From NCBI GenBank assembly GCA_003254905.1, contig QANU01014009.1, positions 248,001 to 312,000 on the forward strand: 64,000 nucleotides of DNA, read 5' to 3'. Of this stretch, positions 9,853-22,890 are shown piece by piece; the stretch's first letter is position 1; the number at the start of each line of letters is the position of its first letter. The stretch comes from Nissolia schottii. Its lineage: Eukaryota > Streptophyta > Magnoliopsida > Fabales > Fabaceae. Under the pieces are notes generated by a model. That model did no database searches, was not told the origin of the DNA, and worked only from the letters and a program-made list of their open reading frames with translations. The position numbers and the translations under genes are program-made.

Positions 9853-12800
9853 TTATCTGGGCTTTGTCTCACTACCCTTGCTTCGGAAAGATGAGAGAGA
9901 GAAAAATGATCGGGGAGCTGCACAAATTGAAATTTGAGTAACTTACAGTGCCACAAAAGCTACTAAAGTCGGCCAATTATTAAATAACATCTTAGATGGA
10001 AATCCGAATATGTTTGATTCTTGAGAATTTAATAATGATAAATTGATAGCATAACATTTACTATCCCTTTAATTAAAACCAAATTCTAAGCAAGACACAA
10101 ATGACAATGTCATGAGAACAGCCTCATATCCAGAACGAACAATTAAGGAAATATGAAGAAAGAGGGGTATTGAGGATTCACAATAGGTACACGACTAGTG
10201 AATTCATCAGCCAGACACATGTAGTTATGCCCAAAGTTAATGACAAAATTAACCTAGAATAAGATTAGGCATCACCTTTTAACGAACTGCCTGATATATG
10301 GTCATCCCTCAATTTAAAATGAACAGGAGGTGCAGGGATCGAGCTTTCCAAGGATTGGACTGCAAAAATCAGAATCAACTTAATCCATTTAAAATTGATT
10401 GCAGCTTTTTCCACTTGAAAATACAAATATGCCAAGATGAATATGGAACCACAAAAATCAAAAAAGATTAGATACTGTAAATCATAATCATGAAATTTGT
10501 GCGCCCCAACATTGACAAGTGGTTCACTCTTTCAAGCACTCTATCACTAATATCAATATCTATGAAAGAAGAATCTTTGATCAAAAGAGGCAACCTAAGA
10601 TCAAAAGAAAGAAAGTAACACGTGACAAATAAAATCATCAATAACCAATATTGGAGAAATGGCTCAAACTTAACTGAGAATAGTAACGAACTGGAACTTA
10701 AGAAGAAAATGGTTACCTTGATCGTTGAACAGTTCACTTTCATTGAAACTGTCATCAGATGGATGACCATGAGAGAGTCCCATTCTTGATTTCCTCGAGT
10801 CTTCTGATGAACGATTGGCTAGATCTCGAACATCTTCCGATTCATCATCTCCTTCAGAAGTAGTAGCAGAAATCCAATCAACCAAACCCTCAGACCCACG
10901 ATTTTTCCTCCCAAATTTCAGTAACCGTTTAAAACCTTTGGTGACATCCTTGCGGGGTTGATTTTGGGATGAATTAGCTACAAGAACTGGTTTTTGGGCA
11001 CTTCCCCATTTTTTCCTCATTCTAGCAGCATCAGTCTCACCCTGGGTAAGGGAATGAGAATTCCAAGATGCAGGGCTTCCAATAGGAGAATCCACAGAAG
11101 CATCAATGTCAGAGGACTCGTGTGGGTAAGAAAAAGGATGACGGCTGCGTGAATTCCAAGATACAGGGCTTTCAACTGGTGAATCCTGCAGAGATCCTAC
11201 ACCGTTGAAAGATGATGGGATTGCAGTAGGCATTTCAGCTGCTGAAACAGGGTCTACTTGAGAGAGAGACCTTGTAGAGTCACCAATTTCAGATCCAGAA
11301 TTACCAGATTTCTCAGATTCCTGGCTGAGTCTCACCTTTCCATTATTTGTATAAGCATGATCTTCGACAGCCGTAGTTCCAATCTCAAGCTCGTCCTGTT
11401 CCTCAGTGGCTATATCCAGAGAACCTTCCGCCTCAAATGCCAGTTCATCAAATTCTTCATAATCATCAGATGCCATTGAAGCTTTCAACTTTATAGCACT
11501 GCCCCCAGCACCAGGGCCAAGGCCATAACCCTTTTTAAGAAACGACCTTGGTGATGGATCAAATGCACCCAGATCAGTCCTCTCCATATCAGATTTCAAT
11601 GGAGCCAAAACGACCTCATCTGAGTTTGAAGGGGATAAATCATTGAACGCTTCAGGATTAGCAACATTTTTTCGTAAAGATTGAGACCGCTTTGGCTTAT
11701 GTTCTTTGATGCCATGAATCTCTTCATGAGAGCTTTTGCTACGGGCGTAGTTTCTCAACTGAGAGCGGGTTGTTATTTTACTCACTCCAGAAGAAGGCTT
11801 CGTATTTTCTTTTCTTAAATCAGAAAAGTTTGGAACAGACTGAGCTACAAGACTGTCTCTTCGCCTGCCAGAAGTGTTGGAAATCTTGGCAGATGAACGC
11901 GAGTATGAGGACACTGCTGCTGTGCGAGGGGTGGCTGAAAACATTTGTCTGTTAGTCAAGTTTTTCCTGCTTGGTCTCGAAGCTCCATCTCCAAAAGATG
12001 ATTCATTAAACATACTATCTTGTCCATAAATCTTTTCTTCTGAGAATTCAGAAAGATCTTCATCCTCTTCATTCTGAAGGGAATCTATTGGATGCTATAT
12101 TGAAAAAAAAAAAAATAACGAGAGAAAAAAATAAGAGGGGGCTTAAATCAGAAACAAAACAGAGCTCAATGTCTTAAATATGAAGTATGGATGAAATTAA
12201 ACTTTCACATTCTAGAAGACTAAAAATAAGCAGTTATCACAAAAGTCATAAAACAAGAATACCTGCTCTCTCATATTATTTGATTTGAAAGATCTAAGTT
12301 TCTCAGCTCGATAAGCGCCTGATGCTGAATGTTGTCTGTCTGTCGACCCTGAAAACTTGACCTTCATCTCAGCTCTACTCCGCTCAAGACTATCCTGCAT
12401 GGCCTTCATCCTAGCTTCCTTCTCTGCTTTGTTCAAACTCCATTCTTCTCTAAGTTTAGCATCCCTTTTCTTCATGTACTTCTCATAAAATTTTCCTCTA
12501 GAATCATCTCCAATGTTGACATCCGAAAAACTCCGCCTTAGAGCATCACCATAATTATCATCATTCACATCAAAGCTTGCCACATTGCTAGAACTGGCCC
12601 TTGGTTCCAGCACTGTGTTTCTGGAAGGTAACTGAGGAGTCGACTCCACTGCTCTGGGTCTTCGATGCTCTGAGTTAACAGCCTGTTCTAGATGTGCATC
12701 CACAGGCTCAATTCTCCGCACAGATCCAGACTGGTCCCCTGGAACACGGAGTTTATGCTCTGCAAAAAGCTTTTCAAGCTCATCCGCCTTCATTTTCAGC

Positions 12801-15800
12801 TCATCGTGGAGGCCCTGATTACCCTTAGACTGCCTAACTCTCTGAGTTTGCTCTAAAGGTGGAGTTGAGGTTACCTGGGCACTATCTTGACTCTGCAAAA
12901 CTTGTGTAACAGGAAGGTTCAACTTACTACCTTCATGAGGAACACAAGTCTCGTTCCTCTTACTGCGCGGCTTGCCAATCTGTTCACCACCACCTGGTTG
13001 AGGTCTTTGGTACTTCATTTTAGGGAATTCAGAATCCTCAACCTTAACTTGGTGCTTGGTAGAGAACAAAGAGTGCTTCCTGACCACTTCCTCAGGTTCT
13101 CCGGCAAAAGATCTCAAGTGAGGCTGAGGAGTTGATTGATCATCCTCAGGCTGAAGAGAAGGCTCCTTAAATTTGCTATCAAATTGTGCGGAAAGGGACC
13201 GAGAATGAGAATGAGTATGAGAGGCCCTGACAAATGAACGGGCAACAAGATGATTTCTCTTGCCACCACCATCATCCCTTGAAACAGATAACTTAATGTC
13301 AGACGTGGACACATCATCTGCAGTGGCAGTGGCAGTGACAACCCCAGAAGGCATCTGCGAAGCAACCTGGCTGGTTCCTGAAAGAATGGATCCCCTTCCC
13401 CTCAAGTTTGTATCTTTATCCTTTTTAGATGCGTCCTGAGATTGAGATTGAGATTGAGATTGAGAAGACCCCTCATCGTTTATTACAAGCTGAGAATGAG
13501 AAGCTGATTTGTCCTTGGAACCATCATCATCCTCTTTGGCAGAAGCAGAAGAAGGAATTTGGGGATCAGGAAGCGTGCGTGGGCCAGCATTGAAAGAGAC
13601 CCCTTCGGAATTGTTGTTTCTATCACTCTCTGTATCTCTATGGCCAATGTCTTCCGCATTCGACTTTGATGGCAATTGCAAGACAGAGGTGGAGGAGGGA
13701 GCGGGGATTTCGGTGTCAATGCTCATGTCACTCGCTCCACTCCATCTTCTCAACACCGACCTCTCCGCTCCCGTCACATCAGATGACAGCCTCCGAATCT
13801 CAACAGATTTTCCCACGACTGGTTTCACGCCTCCTGAGCCGGAGCTGCCAACGGCGGCAGTGGACGGGGAGGAGGAGGAACTTCCCTTCTGCTTGCTCTC
13901 AAAGAGGTTGATGCGGTCCTGCACGCTGAGCCGCCGAGCTGGTGGAGCCGCTGGCTGATCCTCCTCCTCCTCCTCCTCTTTCTTCTCCTTAATATTCTTC
14001 TTCACGGCGTCTTCTCCTTCTGCTGTTTCTTCTTTGTTTTTCTCGTTAACGCTACTGCTGCTACGGCGCGTGGCGAAGCTTGCAATGGGCTTGTTTTGTT
14101 GCCACGTGGCGTGGGCTTGATTGGGCCCGAGGTGGGCCCCGGCCTGCTCCTCTGCGGGGTCGTCAATAGACATGTCTGACCCAACTGACGATCGCACTTC
14201 CTTCTCCCTCTCCCTATCACTCTTCCTCCACGCCATCAACAGCTCCCCTCTACTTTCGTACATTGACATATACTTACTGCAAGCTTCACTGCGCCCAAAA
14301 ATCATGTTTTTTTTATAAAAAAAAATTCAATTCAAACACATTACGGAATAAAGTAAAACTCTTCTACATATGAATTTAGATCATTATTTAATACAGCTTT
14401 TTTTATTTAAAATAATAATGATAATATGTATCGACGAGGGAAGTTGAAGAATTGCCAACGGAAAAGGGCCTTCTAACTGCTATACCTTTCATACAATGAC
14501 ACAATGTTTGGGCATCTTGTGACCAGCCACTTTAACAACTTGTTAATTTTTCTAATGCCTCCTCAATTCGTTCAGTCTTAGCTTACCATTAAATCCAATT
14601 AATTAATTATAACGATTAATAATAGCAATGACTTGATGGTAAGGCGTATAAAAGTATTTCCTTTTTCTTAAATCATAGAAAAATGGAAGTCTCTATCAAT
14701 AGCTTCCCTTTGGCCGTTCATCAATCATTTAATGGTAATTACCCTCCCTCGGGATTTTATTGAAATATCCCAAGATCATCAAAAGTTCGTATCCACGAGT
14801 TAACAATGTCAACCAAATGCATAAATTTCCAAATTTTAGATAAGATCAGCAGTCACATTTACTTACAGTAGTTAGATAGAGAAAGCCAACATCTAGCATG
14901 CAATCTACGAATCTATCAGCATCGCAAACAGAAAACTGTGCAATGAGCTATCATATGAAAAAACGATTTTCAACTGCTGGCACACCAAACCCAATATGTC
15001 AAAACCAGTGAACAACAAGACTCGAGAGATCGGGAGACAATCATAAGAAAATCCAAGATCAAGAGCCATGAACTGCCAACAATGTGAAATATTCGGTACC
15101 AAAAGCAGAGCAATAAGACTCACTCAGTAGGCAGACCACAAAAGCATGTTTATGGCAAATTTCAAAATTCATATTCAACCAAGTAACCTTGATGTATCCA
15201 CTGATCAAAGATCCAGAACTTCGAAGAGTTTAAGGTGTAAAAAGTTTAATTTTTTTTTTTTAACTCACAGGTTGTCAATTAAGCTGGAAAGGGTAAATTG
15301 AGATCATTCAATCCTAACAAACAAGGCCTCGGCAGCCAGTGAGACCATTATAACTTGTACTAAAGAAGATAAACCCAATGAAGCCCTTTCTTTCTAAATG
15401 AACTTGCGAATCCAATTAATTTTAATTTTAGTCGGCCTTAAACAGTTAAACCAAACCTCATGAGGACTCAGTTGTTTACAGAGACTTCTGAATAACACAT
15501 GACACACACAACTAAAGAAAGAAATGAAGCAAGGATTTAAGAGGTATATCGTAAAGGAGATTTCAGAGTTCTTACTTCAAGCGATGAGAACCAAATTGAT
15601 CTGCAAAATGTTTTAGATCAGAAACAGTATCAGGATTAAAACCAGCAGCTGATGCGCGAGCACAAGCTGCGGTTAAATCCTGCTTAACTGCAGCAAGCCG
15701 CACATCAATAGCCCTTAGAAGTTCCTTCCTAAATAAGTGATTAATAAAATATATCAATAATGAAGTATGAAATTGAAAGGAGCGAAAGCAAAAGAAAGTC

Positions 15801-18713
15801 ATTCACAACTATTTTGAATTAATAATTCTTCAATTTATATCTCACAGAAAGGTTTATCTTAACAAAACTGATCTAAGTCAACATAACCAGTCATTTACAA
15901 CTAGGCTCTGGATTTTCACTCAAGTAGAAAATCAACCCTAAAATCTTAAAGTATACCACCAGTACCCAGCCTATAATTTAAACTGAACAAAAATCCTAAT
16001 CCCCACTAGCTGCCACATCCTATACTTCGATATACAATAACAAAAGGATAGTTCTTTACCAAAAATAAACGAGCCCTTTAAGTTATATTTTCAACTTCAA
16101 TTATATTTTCTCTATATTGCCAATAGAAAGAAACCCCCTCCCCACAAAAAAAATAAAATTAAAGAAAAAAAATATCTAATGCGAGATATAATGAACCCAG
16201 ATAAAGTGAAAGAGGGTGGAAATGATACTTGGTTGCATCAGCTGCTGCCATTGCTCCTGTCTTAAACCCACCTAGAGGAAACCAACCAGAAAACAGTGAG
16301 CATATTACTTACAATCAGATTAATCATTTCAAATAAAACGTTGAGGTTCCCAAACTGTAGAATTACAACTCAAGTAAAAAAAAAAAAAATGGAACTACTT
16401 AATTAACCTCCTCTAAAGACAAGGTCATTCATCCCACTTAATATAATAATCCAACAAATTTCGCCTGCACCTAACATCCATAAAATCTAAGCAGCAAAAT
16501 GCACTAATTTATATTGTTTATAAAGAGTAGCAGTAGAAAGCAAGTAAGAATTCCACTCTTCACTTTTTCTTCCACTAAATCTATAAAAGTACTCACTTTT
16601 CTAAATTTTATTCCCTTCATCGTTCCTTTCTCCATATAAAAGTCAAGGTGATTTGTTATCTACACATAAATTTCATCTGTTGTTTCTGTTTCTCAGCAAG
16701 GCGTCAATACTCAAATATGAACCCCTTTAGACAAGCTCCTAGTTAACTATTTAAATATCGCAATTAGCTACTAATGCAATTATGGACACATGTATAATAA
16801 AGAATTGAAATTTTTTTTTCCCTTTTATGTGGTCCCAAATTAATCTACATCCTTTTCTATCAATTGGGATATAGAACCTGCATAAAATGACATACAACAT
16901 TGATTTCCATACAATTAGGTAATAACAAAATAAGTAACTACAGACACAAGATGAATTGAAGTTTCCAAATATCTAAAACAATCGACCAGCTCATAAATAT
17001 AGCCTGAAGACTTAATTTATGATAGCAGTAATTTCATGCTGAACCATGCAAAACACATTAGTTCATCTTGGTCATACTTTAAAGGTATAATATACTCAAT
17101 AGGCAAATGAAAAGGAAAGGAAAATGAATATTACTGATGAACTTTGATATTAATCAAACTCCCAACATCAGAATTTGGACAATTTAGCCCCGACCCATAT
17201 AAGTTAAGCAACAAAAGCAACAAAAGTACAATATTTTACCGCCTCTTTGTACAGCTTAAGAGGATACACTATTTTTCTCTTTGCCTACATGGTATGCAGT
17301 TAGATTGAAAGTTAAGCCATGGCAATTCCAAGGATTCCCTGGGGAAAAAATAGAGATGCCTCCCTTCTTTACCCAAACTATGCAGATGTAGCAACGTTTT
17401 TTCTTAGCCCCTCTGTCTGAATGCAATGCAACATGACGAAAGTCCACTGCCAAATGGCAGAATGCCAGCATATGTGACAGTGCAGACAAAGCCAGCTCAA
17501 CAAAAGAGAATATGTAGTTTACTGGAATCCCTAATACTCCACATACATAATTTGTCATGAGTTTACATGAATACATAAGTTATGATTAGAACTACGCACA
17601 GACAATCCCACAACTATTTTCATTTCTTTCATTAATAGACACCATGTAACAAATAGTAGTTTTAGGTTCAGTTACAAGTTATCCGCATCCTCTATTCAAG
17701 GTATATAGGTTCCTTCCAACAAACAAAGTTTAATCATGAACCTACCAATAGATATTGCCTTCAACTAAGCCCTGCTACTTATCTAGGTAATGATCCCTAT
17801 TCACAGTCATACCCCAACCCCACAAGGGCCAAATCACACCGACACATCAAACCAGTTGTTTGATGCATGAGACAAATAACTTTTAATAATATTTTCATAA
17901 GAAAGCGATACAAAATGATAAATGATAAGATAAATTCATCAAAGTACAGAGGCAAACATGCACAAAACAAGTTTTGTACGAGACACCACATAGTTAACCT
18001 TTGTAAGTCTTTCATTAGGTCAAACTGAAAGGAAAACATACCTTGTGAATCCGGTCGCTGGTCTCCTGTCCCCTGAAATTTCAGATAATCAACAAAAAAC
18101 AAAAGTGATGATATTATTCTGTTATTTGCACCAATTTTCTGTTTGATCATAAATCTATTACTACCTGAGAGTATATGCGCCGTGCTCCTTCCAATTGTGA
18201 CATCTCTGCGTCAAAAGTATTGACCGATTCTAAAACCTCTGGTGTGCTAACAAATTGCACAAACCTACAAGCACCAGGGCCAATCAAGTAAGAAAGAAAT
18301 GCGGATGGATCACTGCATACATAAGCAAGTGCAAATTTTCATACTTCTCATTGCTTTCACCTTTCAAGTGTTCCTTTAGTAAACCAAGTGTCAGCATTTT
18401 TATCTCTCTCAATCTCTAGTTTAATTGACTGGACCGCAAGTGCTATCTGCTCTTCTGCAACCTTTAAATGGGTCACAAATGGTTTTACTGATCCTGATGC
18501 TAGTTTCTCACTGTTTCCATCACTTGAAACAAACAACTCAAATCTGCACATTGAAAGGAAGGAAGATAAAAAAAAAAAGAGAAAACAAATTACCAACTCT
18601 AATTGGCCAAGAACCATGTAACAATTAGAAAATGCAAAGGAACGTTATTCATACCTTGAACGGTTTGGAGACAATTGGAATACAGCACAATCAAGAGGTG
18701 CGTCAGAATTCAT
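9853..18713 (-). CDS. COP1-interacting protein 7-like (CIP7-like) protein
   Basis: Ten coding exons on the minus strand: 18713-18655, 18543-18361, 18264-18165, 18072-18042, 16271-16229, 15728-15576, 14288-12263, 12094-10717, 10359-10276 and 9917-9853. All have GT-AG junctions, phases agree, and the sum is 4122 nt, or 1373 residues. The N-terminus [20 protein letters not shown] then [19 protein letters not shown] and [11 protein letters not shown] is the conserved first ~190 residues of the CIP7-like family. Other landmarks are [24 protein letters not shown] (308-324), a charged coiled coil near 800-845, and the conserved C-terminus [12 protein letters not shown]…[13 protein letters not shown]. 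Much of the rest is Ser/Glu-rich and looks disordered. Arabidopsis CIP7 is a nuclear COP1 partner that promotes light-regulated gene expression and pigment accumulation; this paralogue group is less studied, so function is inferred. The 31- and 43-bp exons are easy to miss in automated models. Confidence 0.95.
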
Positions 18714-19459
18714 TTTTGTTTGATAAAGGGAACGCTATATCTCTCCTCGGACCTCCTCACATAACCAGAAGCCTTCTGCATCATCATTTTCATTAGATAC
18801 CAATCAAAATCAGACCCAAAAAAAAAAAATCCACTCAAGAAAACCCCAAAATGAGAATGTAGATTCTGCAAAAGCTTCAGGGGAGACGAAAATAGATCAT
18901 TAGATTCTGTAAGCAAAGAAGAAGTGCAATTAAACTAGTGCATTATATCAAAATTCACACTACATTGCAAATCTTCATTTTCAATCGAGTTGAAATTTGA
19001 ACTTAACAATAATAATGATTAAAACCTAGCCAGATGGCCATAAGGTAAATCCAACTTGTTTCACTGCTTAGCATAGATCCCAGTGGGAAAACAAAAAAAA
19101 GGGACGAAAATAGAAATTCAAATTGGTCAATAGGAAATTAAAAAGAAAAATAGATCTGCTTCAGCAAAGATGGGGACCTAAACTCATGTTGCACAAACAC
19201 TCCGAAACCAAAATCCAATAGAGAACAAGCTAGACCCAGAAACTCGCATAGAAAAAAAATGCAGCAAAACGAAGAAGGGAAAAAAAAAACCCTAAATAAA
19301 TTCGAGAGCAGAAATGTGGGAGGATCGGGGGAAGTGAATGCGAACCCACAGATATGAAATGAAGGTTGGAGATCTTGGAATGCTGAAGCCGATCCTTCCA
19401 ATTTCGAGTTCAAAAGAGCACCGGCATTTGGCACTACTCTCTTTTTATACTTACTCTGA

Positions 19460-19500
19460 AGAATAGAATAGAATAGAATGAAATGGAATGAATGGAATGA
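19460..19500. repeat. GAATA/GAATG short tandem repeat
   Basis: Degenerate pentanucleotide run (GAATAGAATAG… then GGAATGAATG) in the presumed 5' region of the CIP7-like gene. Confidence 0.8.
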
Positions 19501-19653
19501 ATGAGCTATTTCTTTTGTTTTCTTTTTGAATTTGAAGTTCTACGAAAACCCTACTTAGCTACAATGACAAGATGGTTTTTGCTTTACTCATCCTCCTTCA
19601 ACTCTCTTTCTCTCTCTACACTCTCGGAGACACACACACATCACTCGTACAGT

Positions 19654-19654
<1 letters not shown>

Positions 19655-19693
<39 letters not shown>

Positions 19694-19741
19694 TGTTCGT
19701 GTTGAAAGTTGAAAGAGAGAGAGAGAGAGAGAGGGAGAGAG
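19655..19741 (-). promoter_or_regulatory. CT-rich tracts, putative leader/promoter of the CIP7-like gene
   Basis: Two GA runs on the plus strand (about 19657-19686 and 19711-19741) are CT runs on the coding strand, about 950-1030 bases upstream of the CIP7-like start codon. Pyrimidine patches of this kind are common at plant core promoters and 5' UTRs. The distance to the ATG implies a leader intron, which I could not define. Confidence 0.4.
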
Positions 19742-19831
19742 GAGTGTGGTTGTTCGGGTCTTTGAGAGTTCGGACAAAAAACAAAAATTACTGCTAACTG
19801 TGTTTAGGCTGTGACATTTGTGATTTGCCAA

Positions 19832-21689
19832 TTTGCTAATTACATTAGTGTAACAGTAACAGCGACATGAAAATACAATTTAGATGGAGTAGATTTTCCA
19901 AAAAATGGGATTCACTTTGTCAAGCTTCATTTTACATTATTTCACTCCAACTTTCACTGGCACCGGCAAGCAAATCTTGTTCTAAAAATCATTGGATTCT
20001 ATATATGTTGCTTGTTTCTAGTTAGGGCGGCGGTTAAATTTAAGGGAAATTATTTATTCTCCTAATAAACCTTTTCATACCTCTTTTAATTATTAAATGT
20101 TTTTTTTTAGATTTTAAGCAATAAGCAATTAATTTCTGAATATATCAAATTTAAGTAGTAAAGAGGATATATCATTTTTCTAAAGCTAAATTACAATGAT
20201 TAAGGATTGATATCTTATAAAAAGAAATAGTAATTTTACAAGGAAAAAAAACTTATATCCCAAATGAAATCCCAACGCGACGTTAATAGTATGATAGGTA
20301 CATTAATTTTTTAATAAGAGATCATGAAATTTTTTAAGATACTTCAATTAAATTGGATCAAATTTATCAAATTTTTTATAATAAAATTTAAATGTCCATA
20401 GTTCAACAAAATAAAAAAAGAATATAACGAATGAAATTTTTGGGAATCAACGGACGAATGAATTTTATTGGTCCACTATCCCCTTATTTCTATATTGACC
20501 ATGATTTGATTAAATAAAATCCAATGGGTCACAAATCCTTTCGTGCATTTTCTTGCAACATTTCGTGGAGCCATACAACATTTTTCATTTTATAATTTCA
20601 CTTAACTATTAAAAGGAGTAAAAATGGATATTTTTTTAGTATTTTTTATTTTTTTATATATTTAGGATCATTTGTCATTACTCATATTCACGTCTTCTTT
20701 AGCTTTCGGATGGATTCTTTAGTGGGGGTTGTGTTAATAAATTAAAAAAAACTGCTGCAGCTGTCAATGAGGTTCCATTTCCCATATTTGTCGCGACCAA
20801 ACCTAAAATCTGTGAATTTAATCTCATAACGTAATATTACACCCTTTAATCCCTCATTATCTTTCATCATTGCAACATATTTCTACGTTTTTTTCTCCGT
20901 CTTGTAGTCTAATACTGGCTAAACCTTATCGGTGTGTTTGGATTGGCATTAAGAAAGGCAAAGTGGGGATGGATGGGTTCAATTTTTTTATGTAATTTTT
21001 ATTTATCGGAATTGTGAGAGTGATATTTTCCAATTTTTAAATAAAATGAAAAAACAGAAATAACTTCAGGCTTAAATGAAAATAAAAAAATTAAGAGAGA
21101 ATCGTCTTTTGGAAGCCAAATTTATGTTTGAAGGGTTTTCTTGTAAATACAGATAACATGGCAGCCCCGCCGCTGGAACCAATTTGACTAAAATCTTTTG
21201 AGAAAATGACAGAGATAAATAATAAATGCAATAATAATCCCCTGCTTGTTTGAATGAAATTGTTTACCAAGTGACACCTCATGGAATTGTTTTACCAAGT
21301 CGTCTACACGCATCGACAAATCAAACCAAATGCTTTCCCACCCAAAACATACGTTTCCATGGATCAAATCTAAAGCAACAGGGATTCTTTGACTGAATTC
21401 AATCTCATGTTTCTGCCATGAAGCCTCGTTTAAAAATAATAATAATAAATTAATTAATACAACAAAATCCCCCAAGAACTAGAGCCACATCTCAGACACT
21501 CAAAATGCTAAAGTTGGGCGACTTCTAATATTCATCTTAAAAATTTTAGTAAATGATTCATCCTTCTAAACAAAAATTGATTCATGAAATATTTTATAAA
21601 ATATAAATATCTTAACCTTTTTCTTTTATCACATATTTATTCCTCTCTTCTCTTTCTTCTCTCCCTTTTTGCCGTACCATTCCTCTACT
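19832..21689. other. Intergenic AT-rich DNA
   Basis: No coding exon or RNA gene was recognised. It contains the flank between the divergent CIP7-like gene and the carboxylesterase pseudogene. Confidence 0.4.
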
Positions 21690-22371
21690 TACCATCAACT
21701 CGCTCACCGACGTCGCCGCTCGCCCCTACCTCCCTCCCCACGCCCCCGGAAAACTCCCCCTCCGCATCTACATCCACGACGGTGTCTTATGCATTTGCAC
21801 CCCTTTCAACTCCGCCTACCACCACCACATGAATTTTGTTTCCGCCGCCGCTGCCGCCCTCGTCGTCTCCGTCCACTATCGCCTCGCCCCGGAGCACCCC
21901 CTCCTCGCCGCCTATGACGACATGTGGGAGGCCATCCAGTGGGCCGCCTCCCACGCCGCCGCCCCTAACCCGGAGCCCTGGCTCAACGACCACGTCGATT
22001 TCACCCACGTGTTCTTCGCCGGCGACAGCGTCAGCACCAACCTGGCGCACAATATGGCGATGCGCGCTTCGACCGAGCCGCTCCTACAGCTGACCCTGGA
22101 CGGCGTGGTTTTGATCAACCCTTACTTCAGGAACGAGAAGAAGGATGAGCTGATAGAGTTCCTGTACCCGACATATGGTGGGCTTTACGACCCGAAGATA
22201 CACTTGGCGAAGGATCCGAAACTGTCGGGAATGAATTGCAGGAGGGTGTTGGTGCTGATTGCGGAGAAGGACTTCTTGAGAAAGAGGGCGGAGCTACTAC
22301 CGTGGTGGTGCAAAACTTCAGAATTGCATTGGATGGGAGGAGTACGAGGAGGGGGGCAAAATAGGAAATGA
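21690..22371 (+). pseudogene. Truncated CXE-type carboxylesterase (alpha/beta hydrolase) pseudogene
   Basis: An uninterrupted frame reads RPYLPPHAPGKLPLRIYIHDG, then VVSVHYRLAPEHPLLAAYDD, FFAGDSVSTNLAHNMAMR, NPYFRNEKK and VLVLIAEKDFL. This is the plant carboxylesterase / GID1-related alpha/beta-hydrolase family. The nucleophile serine in GDS (codon 22027-22029) and the Asp of AEKD remain. The oxyanion-hole motif HGGG reads HDGV (21775-21786), GDSAG reads GDSVS, the segment carrying the catalytic His (GxxHxF) is absent because the frame ends at 22369-22371, and the N-terminal ~70 residues are missing. The coding part is GC-rich against AT-rich flanks. It cannot be a normal esterase; a relic is the best reading, though transcription is possible. 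Confidence 0.85.
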
Positions 22372-22890
22372 ATTTAGCTACATTTTTAAAGTGTTGCTAA
22401 ATGTAAGTTGACTACCATATTTCTTAGGTGAATCATTCACCAAAACTTCTAAGGTGAACCTTAGAAGTCACCCTAAAGTTGACCCAAAACATATTTCAAA
22501 TTCAGTTTATCACTTATTTATTTAAACAAGGCGTTCATATTTACTAGAGAACGACAAATAGGTTAATCAATTGCACCTCGGCTATTTACATGTGAAAATG
22601 TATATTTATTCCCTTATTTTCATGTGAATGTCGTATTTAGATTCATAAGTTTTTCAAGATGATTTGAGTTTTATAAATGATATGTTTATTGTTTATTTTA
22701 ATAAATAAAAATTTAACTGAGTTCGATGTTAGTTATCCCATCAGGATCAGATATGTCTTTAAGCTCTATTTAATACATTATAAAAATAAAATTTGATAAT
22801 ATTAGATTTGATAACATAAAACTTGATAGTATAATATACAAAATATACTATAAAAATTTACATTATATTGTGTTTGACATGTCACATGTG
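21861..22890 (+). repeat. 1,030-bp direct duplicate, copy A
   Basis: Matches 24373-25402 base for base at a constant offset of 2,512, with three differences seen (22539, 22581 and 22595). It covers the 3' two-thirds of the carboxylesterase pseudogene and 0.5 kb of flank. A short perfect hairpin (ACTTCTAAGG-TGAA-CCTTAGAAGT) lies at 22445-22468. Confidence 0.95.

Noticed and set aside
13509-13958. Long plus-strand open frame of 149 codons
   Set aside because: It lies antisense inside the large CIP7-like exon 14288-12263, whose minus-strand reading carries conserved family motifs; the plus frame is a shadow.
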